Shown here piece by piece: positions 1 to 8,800 of a stretch of DNA of 64,000 bases. Origin of the DNA: Hydrogenophaga sp. (lineage in GTDB: Bacteria > Pseudomonadota > Gammaproteobacteria > Burkholderiales > Burkholderiaceae_C); the NCBI GenBank assembly GCA_011391495.1, contig JAABQK010000003.1, positions 124,001 to 188,000 on the forward strand, given 5' to 3'. The number at the start of each line of letters is the position of its first letter. Position 1 is the stretch's first letter. Position numbers and translations under genes: made by a program. The notes under the pieces were generated by a model. The model saw nothing but the letters and a program-made list of their open reading frames with translations. It did no database searches and had not been told where the DNA came from.

Positions 1-48
1 TTCTCGGGTCAGTCCGCAGATCTTGATACGGGTGCGAAGAAGGGGCAT
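1..48 (-). CDS. trpF: Phosphoribosylanthranilate isomerase, first 16 codons only
   Basis: The reverse complement of the first 48 bases reads ATG and then 15 codons giving MPLLRTRIKICGLTRE. The KICGLTR stretch is the hallmark first beta strand of TrpF, which isomerises phosphoribosylanthranilate in tryptophan synthesis. The gene runs off the left edge, so nothing else of it can be judged. It lies downstream of truA on the same strand; truA-trpF is a common arrangement in Burkholderiales. The 112 bases between the two genes show no coding or terminator signal. The piece is too short to appear in the ORF track. Confidence 0.85.
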   Translation of the reverse strand, partial: MPLLRTRIKICGLTRE

Positions 49-160
49 GTCGCGAAATGGAAGGGTTTGGGTAGAAAACACCGCGAAACCGGCGTGACCG
101 GCTCGCCGAGCCTTTGCCAAGGGGCCACCTCTCCATCTGGAAGCGGCGAAGGAGGGAGGG

Positions 161-994
161 TTATGGTAACCAGTCAAACGGCGGCGTGCGGGTGGGCAAG
201 CCCAAAGAGTCTTCGTACACCGGCCCCAGAAAGTACAGACCGTCAGGGGAAAAGGTGGGGGCTGCCGCATCTCGACTTCTGGCCTGGAGTACCTCCGCCA
301 TCCACTCCGCTTTTTGGCTGCCGGTACCGATGGCAATCAAGCAGCCCATGATGTTGCGGATCATGTGGTGCAGAAACGCCGTCGCCTCGAATTCAAACGT
401 CCAGTAGGCGCCACGTCGCGCGATGCTGATGCGCAGCATATTCTTGACCGGCGAATGGGACTGGCATTGCGCTGCGCGAAACGATGTGAAGTCGTGTTCA
501 CCTATCAAGGTGCCGGCGGCCTGTTGCATGGCTTCCATCTGGAGCGGACGGAACACCCAGCCGACACGACCCAGGTCGACACTCGGCCTCACCGCGGATT
601 CAAGCAGCACGTAGGCGTAGCGGCGAGACTGTGCGCTGGCCCGGGCGTGGAAGCTGTGTGGGACCTTGCGTGCCCACTGCACCGCAATGTCCGGCGGTAG
701 GAAACGGTTGGTGCCGCGCACCCAGGCGTTCTCTGTGCGGTCGACCGGGCTGTCGAAATGCACCACCTGCATGAGGCCGTGCACGCCCGAATCGGTCCGG
801 CCGGCGCAGAGGGTGCTGATGCGATCCAGTGCGGTGAACTGAGCCAGCGCGCGCTCCAGTTTGTCCTGTACGGTGAGGCCACTGAGCTGACTTTGCCAGC
901 CTTCGTAGGCCCGACCGTTGTAACTCACCCCCAGCGCAATGCGGGTCCTCTGCGTATCGCCTGATGCAGAGTCTGCTGTTGCGTCGGTTGACAA
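161..994 (-). CDS. truA: tRNA pseudouridine(38-40) synthase TruA
   Basis: 277 aa. TruA converts uridines 38-40 in the anticodon arm of many tRNAs to pseudouridine. The catalytic aspartate is in CAGRTDSGVHG (about residue 68), and the family-typical ALGVSYNGRAYEGWQSQ lies near the N-terminus. The C-terminal half carries the second TruA domain (FLHHMIRNIMG). Length is normal after about 20 extra N-terminal residues, so a start slightly downstream is possible. It sits 26 nt downstream of fimV and upstream of trpF on the same strand, so a fimV-truA-trpF transcription unit is plausible. Confidence 0.95.
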   Translation of the reverse strand: MSTDATADSASGDTQRTRIALGVSYNGRAYEGWQSQLSGLTVQDKLERALAQFTALDRISTLCAGRTDSGVHGLMQVVHFDSPVDRTENAWVRGTNRFLPPDIAVQWARKVPHSFHARASAQSRRYAYVLLESAVRPSVDLGRVGWVFRPLQMEAMQQAAGTLIGEHDFTSFRAAQCQSHSPVKNMLRISIARRGAYWTFEFEATAFLHHMIRNIMGCLIAIGTGSQKAEWMAEVLQARSRDAAAPTFSPDGLYFLGPVYEDSLGLPTRTPPFDWLP

Positions 995-1020
995 GGCTGG
1001 GCTGTGCAGGAACTGGTGGT

Positions 1021-3756
1021 TCAGACCAGATCAGCCAGGAAGGTGCTGGCCTTCGTCTTGAGCGTGCCAGAGGCCTCGGCGAGCACTTCCTCTGCCAGTG
1101 AGCGGGCTCCCTCAAGGTCACCGATGGCGCGAAATTCTTCGGCCAAGGAGAGTTTGGTATCCAGCGGACTCTCTTCGGTCAGGCCCTTGCCCGCGGTCGA
1201 AGCGTCGACTGCCTTGTCGCCAAGGTCCAGGCTGATGTCATTCAGATCAAACGACATCAGCTCAGCCGGAGAGCTGGGCTGGCTATCAATGGCTGGCACC
1301 GGCGCTGGCTCTGACGTGTCTTCATCCGGCATGGACAAGGCCATGGGTTGCGGTTCGTCAAGCGAGAAATCAGGCAAAACTTCACCATCATCGAAAGTCG
1401 GCGTGTTTTCTGCCGGCGCTGGAGACACCGACACTTCACCAGTCGCGGGCATGTCCAGTGCCACAGGCTCGGAGGGAAAGTCGAGATCAAAATCCATCGA
1501 CATGGAGGAGGGGCCAGCCTTCTCTTCCACGTTGCTGGTCAGCACTTCGGTGCTGTTGAGATCGTCCAGGCCGGACATGGCGGCTTCAGTGGGAGCGGGA
1601 AGATGGCCTGCAGAGGCAAGATCTGCGCGGGAATCGTCGATCGAGAAATCAAGGTCAAGATCCAGATCCGCTGTGCCGACACCTGGCCCGGTGGCATTCG
1701 CAAGGGTGCTGCTACCGAAGGGTATCGTGTTCATGGCACCCCCCGCAGCGATGGGTACGGCGCCTGCCTTGACGGCGGGAGCCCCGCCCGGCTGGTACAG
1801 GGGGTTGGCTGGATCAAGTTCGCGCCCCAACGCACAGGCTTGGTCCCATTCCGGGCCCTGTCCCTGGGTAAGACCATAGGCCTCGGTCGCTACCACCTCG
1901 AAGGCCTTGGCATCGCGGCGCTTGGCGTAGATCTCGAGCAGCTTGTTGTGAATGGCCACCCGCGTGGGTGTGCTGCGCATGGCTTCTTTGAGAATCTCCT
2001 CTGCCTGGAGATCACGCCCGTAGGCCAGGTAGACATCGGCTTCGGCCACCGGATCCACGTCACCGGCGGCGTCGAGCTGGCTGGGTGAGTACACCATGGA
2101 AGACCCGGACGCACTGGCTTCGGCGGTGTCGATGCGCTGGCCTCCGCTAGAGCCGAAGAACGAGTCTGGCTGCAGGCGGCTTTCCAGGAACGAGCTGTCC
2201 ACGCCCGAGCCTTTCTTGCGCTGGCGCATACGGTAAAAACCAAATCCTGCGAGCAAGGCCAGCAAGCCGCCCGCTGCGGGCAGGACCATCGGGTTGTCGC
2301 GAAGCTGGTCCATGAAGGTCGCTTCCTCGGGCACCGGCATCGGCACTGGAGGCGTGGTGGGTGCTACTGCGACGGATGGCGACGCCTCGACGGCCGCACT
2401 GGCGCTGGCGGTCGCTGTTGCCTCAGGGGCGCTCTCGGTGGCAGCGCTGGGCATGGACGTGGTCTGGGCCACGGTCGTCGAAACCGCTGCGGGCGCTGCG
2501 GTGGGGACGGTCAGCGCGACCCCGGTTGTCGCGGTGCTGGGCGACGCCGCTGCAGATGCAGTGGGTGCAACCGCTGATGTGCTGGTACCGAGTTTGGCCA
2601 GCTCCTCGATGTTGCGCGAGAGCTCGGCAACTCGGGTCGAAGCATCCTGGGCCTGTTTTGCCTGGGCAATCTTCTCCTCGCTCGCGGTTTGCCCAGGTGT
2701 CGTCCCCTTGGAGAGGGTCAATTTGTCCTGCGTGGGGGCAGCGGGCTTCTTGTCTTCCACCTCTGCCTGCACCCGGCCGGTGGCCTGACGGTCTTCTGAG
2801 TCCACCGCTGCGGCTGGCACTGTGCCTGCCAGGCGACGGCGGAATTCATTGAAGTCACGGCTCTGCGCTGCGATGATCTGGCGTGCCTCGCCCTGCGCCA
2901 CCGCACCGGCGTCGCTGGCTCCCGGCAGATCAATCACCGAGCCTGATTTGATTCGGTTGACGTTGCCGCCGATGAAGGCATTCGGGTTGGCCCGCAGCAT
3001 CGCGACCAGCATCTGATCCAGCGAGACATTGGACGGCCGGTAGGCCGCTGCTAGCCGGCCGGCTGTGTCGCCTGCCTTGACCTGAACCTGGCCGCCGCCA
3101 CCCTCGGCGGGGGGCGCTGGTTCCGCCTGTGCGACAGACGTGGGTGGCGCAACACGTGGGCGTGCCGCGGGCGCAGCCATCGGGGGCTGGACCTGTGCCG
3201 CAGGGGTACTGGGTCGGGCCACGGGCGCCGGCTGGGCGCTGACACCTGCAGGCAGGGGCGCCACAGGCGCGGCCCCGCGCAGGCTGGGCGGGTCGAACAG
3301 CAGCGTGTAATCGCGCACGATGCGGCCAGAGGCCCAGTTGGCCTCGACGATCATGTCGACGAAGGGCTCTGTAACCGGGCGTGAACTGGACAGGCGAAGA
3401 AAGGCACTTCCGTTGGCGCGCCGTTGCAGACTGATCTGAAGGCTGGTCAGCGCCGGGTTGAAATCCATGCCTGCAGCACGGAACGCCTCTCCAGAGGCCA
3501 GTCCGACGCGCAGGCTGGCTGCTTCGTCGGGGTTGATGTCGGGAACGTCGATTTCTGCCCGCAGGGGTTCACCCAGAGCCGATTGCACCACGATGCGCCC
3601 CAGCGCCAGCGCCTGGGCCTCGCCCGTTTGTGCCAGTCCGGTACACAGGACCACCGCGGCGGCCACCGCGTTCAACCGCGCAAGACCGTTTGAAACAGCC
3701 CCCCTTGGACGGGTTGAAGCTTGGTGAGATGGGGTGTAGCGGGTGTTGGATGGCAC
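1021..3756 (-). CDS. fimV: FimV/HubP-type polar peptidoglycan-binding protein
   Basis: 911 aa, GTG start preceded by GAGG at good spacing. Visible parts in order: a signal peptide (AVAAAVVLCTGL), the conserved FimV N-terminal region (LGRIVVQSALGEPLRAEIDV), Pro/Ala-rich linkers, a LysM-like segment at about 225-285, a coiled-coil-like stretch, one transmembrane helix near 488-510 followed by RMRQRKKG, a TPR-like cytoplasmic region, acidic repeats rich in DLDLD and DFDLDF, and the FimV C-terminal motif near 865-911. Family members organise the cell pole and type IV pili and bind peptidoglycan. The region just upstream holds a possible promoter (TTGATG, 17 nt, TTTTAT) and a perfect inverted repeat, listed separately. 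Confidence 0.93.
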   Translation of the reverse strand: MPSNTRYTPSHQASTRPRGAVSNGLARLNAVAAAVVLCTGLAQTGEAQALALGRIVVQSALGEPLRAEIDVPDINPDEAASLRVGLASGEAFRAAGMDFNPALTSLQISLQRRANGSAFLRLSSSRPVTEPFVDMIVEANWASGRIVRDYTLLFDPPSLRGAAPVAPLPAGVSAQPAPVARPSTPAAQVQPPMAAPAARPRVAPPTSVAQAEPAPPAEGGGGQVQVKAGDTAGRLAAAYRPSNVSLDQMLVAMLRANPNAFIGGNVNRIKSGSVIDLPGASDAGAVAQGEARQIIAAQSRDFNEFRRRLAGTVPAAAVDSEDRQATGRVQAEVEDKKPAAPTQDKLTLSKGTTPGQTASEEKIAQAKQAQDASTRVAELSRNIEELAKLGTSTSAVAPTASAAASPSTATTGVALTVPTAAPAAVSTTVAQTTSMPSAATESAPEATATASASAAVEASPSVAVAPTTPPVPMPVPEEATFMDQLRDNPMVLPAAGGLLALLAGFGFYRMRQRKKGSGVDSSFLESRLQPDSFFGSSGGQRIDTAEASASGSSMVYSPSQLDAAGDVDPVAEADVYLAYGRDLQAEEILKEAMRSTPTRVAIHNKLLEIYAKRRDAKAFEVVATEAYGLTQGQGPEWDQACALGRELDPANPLYQPGGAPAVKAGAVPIAAGGAMNTIPFGSSTLANATGPGVGTADLDLDLDFSIDDSRADLASAGHLPAPTEAAMSGLDDLNSTEVLTSNVEEKAGPSSMSMDFDLDFPSEPVALDMPATGEVSVSPAPAENTPTFDDGEVLPDFSLDEPQPMALSMPDEDTSEPAPVPAIDSQPSSPAELMSFDLNDISLDLGDKAVDASTAGKGLTEESPLDTKLSLAEEFRAIGDLEGARSLAEEVLAEASGTLKTKASTFLADLV

Positions 3757-3868
3757 TTGAACCTCGACGTATAAAACCGAAAATTGAACTTAACATCAAC
3801 AGATTACAGTGACAAGCTGAGAATCCGCTTGAGTTTCATTGCCTACCTTTTGTCGGTGCCGTCGCACC

Positions 3869-3896
3869 GTTCACGTTGCAAAGTTGCAACGTGAAC
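3869..3896. repeat. Perfect 13-bp inverted repeat between asd and fimV
   Basis: GTTCACGTTGCAA, a 2-nt spacer, then TTGCAACGTGAAC. The arms match without error. There is no T-run on either side, so it does not look like an intrinsic terminator. It lies 113 nt upstream of the fimV GTG and 43 nt downstream of asd, on the transcribed path of both. It could be an operator for a dimeric regulator or an RNA hairpin in the fimV leader. I cannot name a protein that binds it. Confidence 0.7.
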
Positions 3897-3938
3897 AAGT
3901 TGGCATTTGTGACATTCCAACAAAATTGCTTTGCCGTC

Positions 3939-5069
3939 TCAGTCGCCCAGCAGGATGCGCAGCATACGGCGCAGCGGCTCGGCAGCACCCCACAGCAGCT
4001 GGTCACCGATGGTGAAGGCACCCACGTATTCCGGACCCATCGCCAGTTTGCGGATGCGGCCGACCGGGATGGTCATGGTGCCGGTGACGGCCACGGGCGT
4101 CAGGTCCTTGATGGTCGCTTCGCGCGTGTTCGGCACCACCTTGGCCCAAGGGTTGTCGGCGGCGATCATGGCTTCGACGTCTGCCACTGGCACGTCCTTC
4201 TTCAGCTTGAAGGTCAACGCCTGGCTGTGGCAGCGCATGGCGCCCACGCGCACGCAGAAACCGTCCACGGGAATGGCGGCTGAGCCGAAGCCCTCGCCCG
4301 TGCCGAGGATCTTGTTGGTTTCGGCCATGCCCTTCCACTCTTCCTTGGACATGCCGTTGCCCAGGTCCTTGTCGATCCAGGGGATCAGCGAGCCGCCCAG
4401 CGGCACGCCGAAGTTGGCTGTTTCGGCGCCAGTCAGCGCGCGTTGCTTGGCAATCACCTTGCGGTCGATTTCCAGGATGGCGCTCTTGGGGTCGTCCAGC
4501 AGGGCTTTCACTTCGGCGTTGAGCGTGCCGTACTGCGTCAGCAGTTCGCGCATGTGCTGGGCACCGCCACCAGAAGCCGCCTGGTAGGTCTGGGTGCTCA
4601 TCCACTCGACCAGACCGGCCTTGTACAGCGCACCCACGCCCATCAGCATGCAGCTGACGGTGCAGTTCCCGCCGATCCAATCCTTGCCGCCGTTGGCCAG
4701 GGCATTCTTGATCACCGGCATGTTCACCGGGTCGAGGACGATGACCGCGTCTTTTTCCATGCGCAGCGTGGAAGCTGCGTCGATCCAGTGGCCTTTCCAG
4801 CCAGCGGCGCGCAGCTTGGGAAAGACCGCACTGGTGTAGTCGCCACCTTGGGCGGTGATGATGATCTCGCAGCGCTGGAGAGCGGCGATGTCGTGCGCAT
4901 CCTGCAGCGTGGTCTCGTTTTTGGCCATCGCAGGCGCCTTGCCGCCAGCGTTGGACGTGGAGAAAAACAGCGGTTCGATCAGATCGAAGTCTTTTTCCTC
5001 GATCATGCGGTCCATCAGCACGGAGCCGACCATGCCGCGCCAGCCCACCAGTCCTACGAGTTTCGTCAT
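3939..5069 (-). CDS. asd: Aspartate-semialdehyde dehydrogenase
   Basis: 376 aa. The enzyme reduces aspartyl phosphate to aspartate semialdehyde with NADPH, the branch step toward lysine/diaminopimelate, threonine and methionine. The N-terminal NADP-binding motif is [13 protein letters not shown], the catalytic cysteine is C136 in GGNCTVSC, and the substrate-binding region [11 protein letters not shown] lies further on. Length fits the gram-negative Asd class. It is downstream of leuB on the same strand with a 122-nt gap, so it may be co-transcribed with the leu genes. Confidence 0.97.
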   Translation of the reverse strand: MTKLVGLVGWRGMVGSVLMDRMIEEKDFDLIEPLFFSTSNAGGKAPAMAKNETTLQDAHDIAALQRCEIIITAQGGDYTSAVFPKLRAAGWKGHWIDAASTLRMEKDAVIVLDPVNMPVIKNALANGGKDWIGGNCTVSCMLMGVGALYKAGLVEWMSTQTYQAASGGGAQHMRELLTQYGTLNAEVKALLDDPKSAILEIDRKVIAKQRALTGAETANFGVPLGGSLIPWIDKDLGNGMSKEEWKGMAETNKILGTGEGFGSAAIPVDGFCVRVGAMRCHSQALTFKLKKDVPVADVEAMIAADNPWAKVVPNTREATIKDLTPVAVTGTMTIPVGRIRKLAMGPEYVGAFTIGDQLLWGAAEPLRRMLRILLGD

Positions 5070-5191
5070 GTCAATGCCCTTTCAAAAAACAAAATGAATC
5101 AGGGGACAGGCCATGCTGAAGTGGCTGCTGTCCCCTGCTGGTATCCCCCGACTCGTCGTGCCAGGGGAGGGCGTGACGAACCGGAGCTGGA

Positions 5192-6280
5192 TCAGCCCTT
5201 GGTAATGGTTTTGGTGATGGCTGCCACGACCGCATCGCCCATCTGGACGGTGCTGACCTTGGTGGTCCCCTCGGACCAGATATCCGCCGTGCGCAGGCCA
5301 GACGCGAGCACGCTCTGGACCGCCGACTCAATGCGGTCAGCGGCCTGGGCTTGGTTGAGAGAGAAGCGGAGCATCATGGCGGCAGACAATATTGTAGCCA
5401 GCGGGTTTGCAATATTCTTACCAGCGATGTCGGGCGCGCTGCCATGGCTGGGTTCGTACAGGCCCTGGTTCTTCGCATTGAGCGAGGCCGAGGGCAGCAT
5501 GCCGATGGAGCCGGTGAGCATCGAGGCTTCGTCGGACAGGATGTCGCCGAACATGTTGCCGGTGACCACGACGTCGAACTTCTTGGGCGCGCGCACCAGT
5601 TGCATGGCTGCGTTGTCCACGTACATGTGCTCCAGTTCAACGTCAGGGTACTGGGCGTGCACTTCGGTCACCACGTCCTTCCAGAACTGGAAGGTTTCCA
5701 GCACGTTGGCCTTGTCCACGCTGGTGACCTTCCTGTTGCGCTTGCGTGCCGCCTGGAAGGCCACGTGGGCGATGCGCTCGATTTCTGGTTTGCTGTAGCG
5801 CATGGTGTCGAAGGCCTCTTCGGCGCCCGGGAAGTGACCGTCGGTGGCAACGCGTCTGCCGCGTGGCTGGCCGAAATAGATGTCCCCGGTGAGTTCGCGA
5901 ATGATCAGGATGTCCAGGCCCGAAATGATTTCGGGTTTGAGGCTGGATGCACCCACCAGTTGCTCGTAGCAGATGGCCGGGCGGAAGTTGGCGAACAGAC
6001 CCAGGTGCTTGCGCAGGCCCAGGATGGCCTGCTCGGGACGCAGCGGTCGGTCCAGCTTGTCGTACTTCCAGTCGCCCACCGCGCCAAACAGAATGGCGTC
6101 GGCCGACTTGGCCAGGTTCAGCGTGGACTCGGGCAGTGGGTGTCCGTGAGCCTCGTAGGCGGCGCCCCCCACCAGGGCGGACTCCAGCTCGAATGGCAGG
6201 TCGAGCACTTTGAGGACTTTGACCGCCTCGGCCACGATTTCGGTGCCGATGCCATCACCCGGAAGGATTGCAATTTTCAT
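5192..6280 (-). CDS. leuB: 3-isopropylmalate dehydrogenase
   Basis: 362 aa. It oxidises and decarboxylates 3-isopropylmalate, the third step of leucine synthesis. The start [16 protein letters not shown] is the conserved family N-terminus, and [13 protein letters not shown] near the C-terminus is the NAD/metal-site signature. Length is typical. It follows leuD after 127 nt with no clear terminator between, giving the order leuC, small lipoprotein gene, leuD, leuB, asd. Confidence 0.97.
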   Translation of the reverse strand: MKIAILPGDGIGTEIVAEAVKVLKVLDLPFELESALVGGAAYEAHGHPLPESTLNLAKSADAILFGAVGDWKYDKLDRPLRPEQAILGLRKHLGLFANFRPAICYEQLVGASSLKPEIISGLDILIIRELTGDIYFGQPRGRRVATDGHFPGAEEAFDTMRYSKPEIERIAHVAFQAARKRNRKVTSVDKANVLETFQFWKDVVTEVHAQYPDVELEHMYVDNAAMQLVRAPKKFDVVVTGNMFGDILSDEASMLTGSIGMLPSASLNAKNQGLYEPSHGSAPDIAGKNIANPLATILSAAMMLRFSLNQAQAADRIESAVQSVLASGLRTADIWSEGTTKVSTVQMGDAVVAAITKTITKG

Positions 6281-6407
6281 GTTGAAGAGCTATTGAAAAG
6301 AAGAGGAGGCATCTGGCAGCGTCACGGAACGGACCCGGTCACTGGCGCTGCGCCCTTTTTGGGCGAAGCGGCTGCTCGAGGTGATACGAGCGAAGAGCGT
6401 GAGTGAC

Positions 6408-7058
6408 TCACACCACCATGGTGTGTGCCAGCCAGGGTTTGGTCGCCAGCCGCTCAGCCTCGAAGGCGGCGATCTTGTCCTTGTGGCGCAGCGTCAGTCC
6501 GATGTCGTCCAGGCCGTTGAGCAAGCAGTACTTCCGGAAGGGCTGCACATCGAACGGAATTTCTTCGCCCTGAGGTTTTACGATCACCTGCCGCTCCAGG
6601 TCGATGGTCAGCTGGTAGCCCGGGAAGGCGAACACCTCGTCGAACAGCTGGCTCACAGTGATCTCGGGCAGCACGATGGGGAGCAGACCGTTCTTGAAGC
6701 AGTTGTTGAAGAAGATGTCGGCATAGCTGGGCGCAATCAGCGCGCGAAAGCCATATTGTTCGATGGCCCAGGGCGCATGTTCGCGGCTGGAGCCGCAGCC
6801 GAAGTTCTTGCGAGCCAGCAGGACGGAAGCACCCTCGTAGCGCGGCTGGTTGAGTACGAATTCGGGGTTGGGCTTGCGGCTGAGCGGGTCTTGGCCGGGC
6901 TCGCCCTTGTCGAGATAGCGCCATTCGTCGAACAGGTTGGGGCCAAAGCCGGTCTTGCGGATCGACTTCAGGAACTGTTTGGGAATGATCGCGTCGGTGT
7001 CGACGTTTTCGCGGTCCATCGGGACCACCAAGCCCTTGTGTACGGTGAATTTGTTCAT
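6408..7058 (-). CDS. leuD: 3-isopropylmalate dehydratase small subunit
   Basis: 216 aa. LeuD is the swivel-domain subunit that pairs with LeuC to isomerise 2- to 3-isopropylmalate. [18 protein letters not shown] and [15 protein letters not shown] are the family signatures for substrate and domain contacts. The ATG directly follows the stop codon of the small lipoprotein gene, so translation is probably coupled across the three genes. Confidence 0.97.
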   Translation of the reverse strand: MNKFTVHKGLVVPMDRENVDTDAIIPKQFLKSIRKTGFGPNLFDEWRYLDKGEPGQDPLSRKPNPEFVLNQPRYEGASVLLARKNFGCGSSREHAPWAIEQYGFRALIAPSYADIFFNNCFKNGLLPIVLPEITVSQLFDEVFAFPGYQLTIDLERQVIVKPQGEEIPFDVQPFRKYCLLNGLDDIGLTLRHKDKIAAFEAERLATKPWLAHTMVV

Positions 7059-7190
7059 TTATTTCTTCTTCACGGCGTCTTCGATGACCTGACCACCCCT
7101 CTGGATGTCCTGGCCGAGGCCTTCGATGGTGTTGCAGCCGGCAAGGGCGAACAAGGCGCTCAGCGTGAGCAGGGAAGCAAGCCTTTTCAC
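7059..7190 (-). CDS. Entericidin A/B-like small lipoprotein inside the leu operon
   Basis: 43 aa, too short for the ORF track. The GTG start is preceded by AAAGGAG at good spacing. The peptide starts MKRLASLLTLSALFALAGC, a signal peptide with lipobox LAGC, followed by NTIEGLGQDIQRGGQVIED and a short lysine tail. The mature part (N-T-x-x-G-x-G-x-D-I-Q-x-G-G) matches the entericidin family of tiny envelope lipoproteins. It fits exactly between leuC and leuD, with its stop abutting the leuD ATG. Its function is unknown; in E. coli the family acts as an antidote/bacteriolysin pair, and I see only one copy here. Confidence 0.85.
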   Translation of the reverse strand: MKRLASLLTLSALFALAGCNTIEGLGQDIQRGGQVIEDAVKKK

Positions 7191-7202
7191 AGAAGACTCC
7201 TT

Positions 7203-8624
7203 TCAGGCAAATTGGCGAACATCGACGAAATGACCGTGTACGGCGGCTGCCGCAGCCATGGCCGGTGAGACGAGGTGCGTGCGACCACCCGCACCCTGGC
7301 GGCCCTCGAAGTTTCGGTTGCTGGTGGAGGCGCAGCGCTCGCCCGGTTCCAGCCGGTCGGCGTTCATCGCCAGGCACATCGAGCAACCCGGTTCGCGCCA
7401 CTCAAATCCGGCGGCCTTGAAGATTTCGTGCAGGCCTTCCCGTTCGGCCTGTTCCTTGACCAGGCCAGAACCCGGAACCACCATCGCCAGTTTGATGTTC
7501 TTGGCCACTTTCTGGCCCAGCTTTTTCACCATGGCCGCAGCTTCTCGCATGTCTTCGATGCGGCTGTTGGTGCAGGAACCGATGAACACCTTGTCGACAA
7601 AGATGTCGCCGAGCGGCTTGCCGGGTACCAGGTTCATGTAGGTCAACGCCCGCTCCATGGCACCTCGTTTGTTGGCGTCCTTTTCCTTCTCGGGGTCTGG
7701 CACGCGGGCGTCGATGCCCAGCACCATTTCGGGCGAGGTACCCCAGGTGACCTGCGGCACGATCTGTGATGCATCGAGTTCGACCACGGCGTCGAAGCGG
7801 GCATCGGCGTCCGATTGCAGGGTCTTCCAGTAGGCCACGGCCTGGTCCCACTCCACGCCGGTAGGCGAGAGGGGGCGGCCTTTGACGTATTCGATGGTCT
7901 TCTCGTCCACGGCCACCAGGCCGGCGCGCGCACCGCCTTCGATGGCCATGTTGCAGACCGTCATGCGTCCTTCCATGCTCAGGGCCCGGATCGCACTACC
8001 GCCGAACTCGATGGTGTAGCCGGTACCGCCGGCGGTGCCGATCCTGCCGATGATGGCCAGCACGATGTCTTTCGCAGTGCAACCACGCTGCAGCGTGCCA
8101 TCCACCTTCACCAGCATGTTCTTGGCCTTTTTGGCCAGCAAGGTCTGCGTCGCCATGACGTGTTCCACCTCGCTGGTGCCGATGCCGTGCGCCAGCGCGC
8201 CAAAAGCGCCGTGGGTCGAGGTGTGGCTGTCGCCGCAGACCACTGTCATGCCCGGCAGGGTGGCGCCGTTTTCGGGGCCGATGACATGCACGATGCCCTG
8301 GCGCTTGGACATGAAGGGGAAGAAGGCCGCTGAGCCGAACTCGGCGATGTTGCTGTTGAGCGTGGTGATCTGCTCTTTGCTGATCGGGTCGGTGATGCCG
8401 TCGTAGCCGCGTTCCCATCCGGTGGTGGGGGTGTTGTGGTCGGCCGTGGCCACGATCGAACTAACACGCCACACCTTGCGGCCAGCCTGGCGCAGACCTT
8501 CAAAGGCCTGCGGGCTGGTGACTTCGTGCACCAGATGACGGTCGATGTACAGTACGGCGGTGCCGTCCTCTTCGGTGTGAACGACGTGTTCGTCCCAGAT
8601 CTTGTCGTAGAGCGTGCGTCCCAT
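7203..8624 (-). CDS. leuC: 3-isopropylmalate dehydratase large subunit
   Basis: 473 aa from the chosen start. Catalytic [4Fe-4S] subunit of isopropylmalate isomerase; iron ligands appear in [15 protein letters not shown] and [11 protein letters not shown]. The ORF track gives 495 aa from 8690, but the first 22 residues come from the right end of the TnpB element and the leader. The family normally begins at [15 protein letters not shown], which is the ATG at 8624 with AGGA six bases upstream. The native promoter seems to have been separated from the gene by the TnpB element, whose tnpB gene reads in the same direction. Confidence 0.95.
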   Translation of the reverse strand: MGRTLYDKIWDEHVVHTEEDGTAVLYIDRHLVHEVTSPQAFEGLRQAGRKVWRVSSIVATADHNTPTTGWERGYDGITDPISKEQITTLNSNIAEFGSAAFFPFMSKRQGIVHVIGPENGATLPGMTVVCGDSHTSTHGAFGALAHGIGTSEVEHVMATQTLLAKKAKNMLVKVDGTLQRGCTAKDIVLAIIGRIGTAGGTGYTIEFGGSAIRALSMEGRMTVCNMAIEGGARAGLVAVDEKTIEYVKGRPLSPTGVEWDQAVAYWKTLQSDADARFDAVVELDASQIVPQVTWGTSPEMVLGIDARVPDPEKEKDANKRGAMERALTYMNLVPGKPLGDIFVDKVFIGSCTNSRIEDMREAAAMVKKLGQKVAKNIKLAMVVPGSGLVKEQAEREGLHEIFKAAGFEWREPGCSMCLAMNADRLEPGERCASTSNRNFEGRQGAGGRTHLVSPAMAAAAAVHGHFVDVRQFA

Positions 8625-8661
8625 GGATGTCCTGAGGAGGTCTTGGTAACCCGTGATTTTA

Positions 8662-8800
8662 GTTGACATCCTCTCCCCCCCCTTTGGCATTTGGCTACCG
8701 CTTGCGCGGGAAGGAGGGAGATTCCTACCGAGTCAGCCGTGCGCAGCATGGCTGATCTCCTTGGTGGGTTCCTGCTTCACCGGAGCTGCACGCCCAGCGC
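8662..8800 (-). ncRNA. Probable right-end (omega) RNA scaffold of the TnpB element
   Basis: TnpB proteins use an RNA that covers the 3' end of tnpB and the element's right end and takes its guide from the flanking DNA. The stretch after the tnpB stop holds candidate stem segments (GGCTGACTCGGTAGGAATC, later GCGGTAGCC) and ends in GGATGTCAAC. The guide would then be the next bases of the leuC leader, TAAAATCACGGGTTACCAAG at 8661-8642. The 5' limit of the RNA is a guess, and no expression evidence is available. Confidence 0.5.

Noticed and set aside
4443-5798. 451-aa plus-strand ORF over asd and leuB
   Set aside because: Shadow of two certain enzymes.
8688-8690. ATG at 8690 as the true leuC start
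   Set aside because: It lies inside the right end of the TnpB element, and the extra residues do not belong to the LeuC family.
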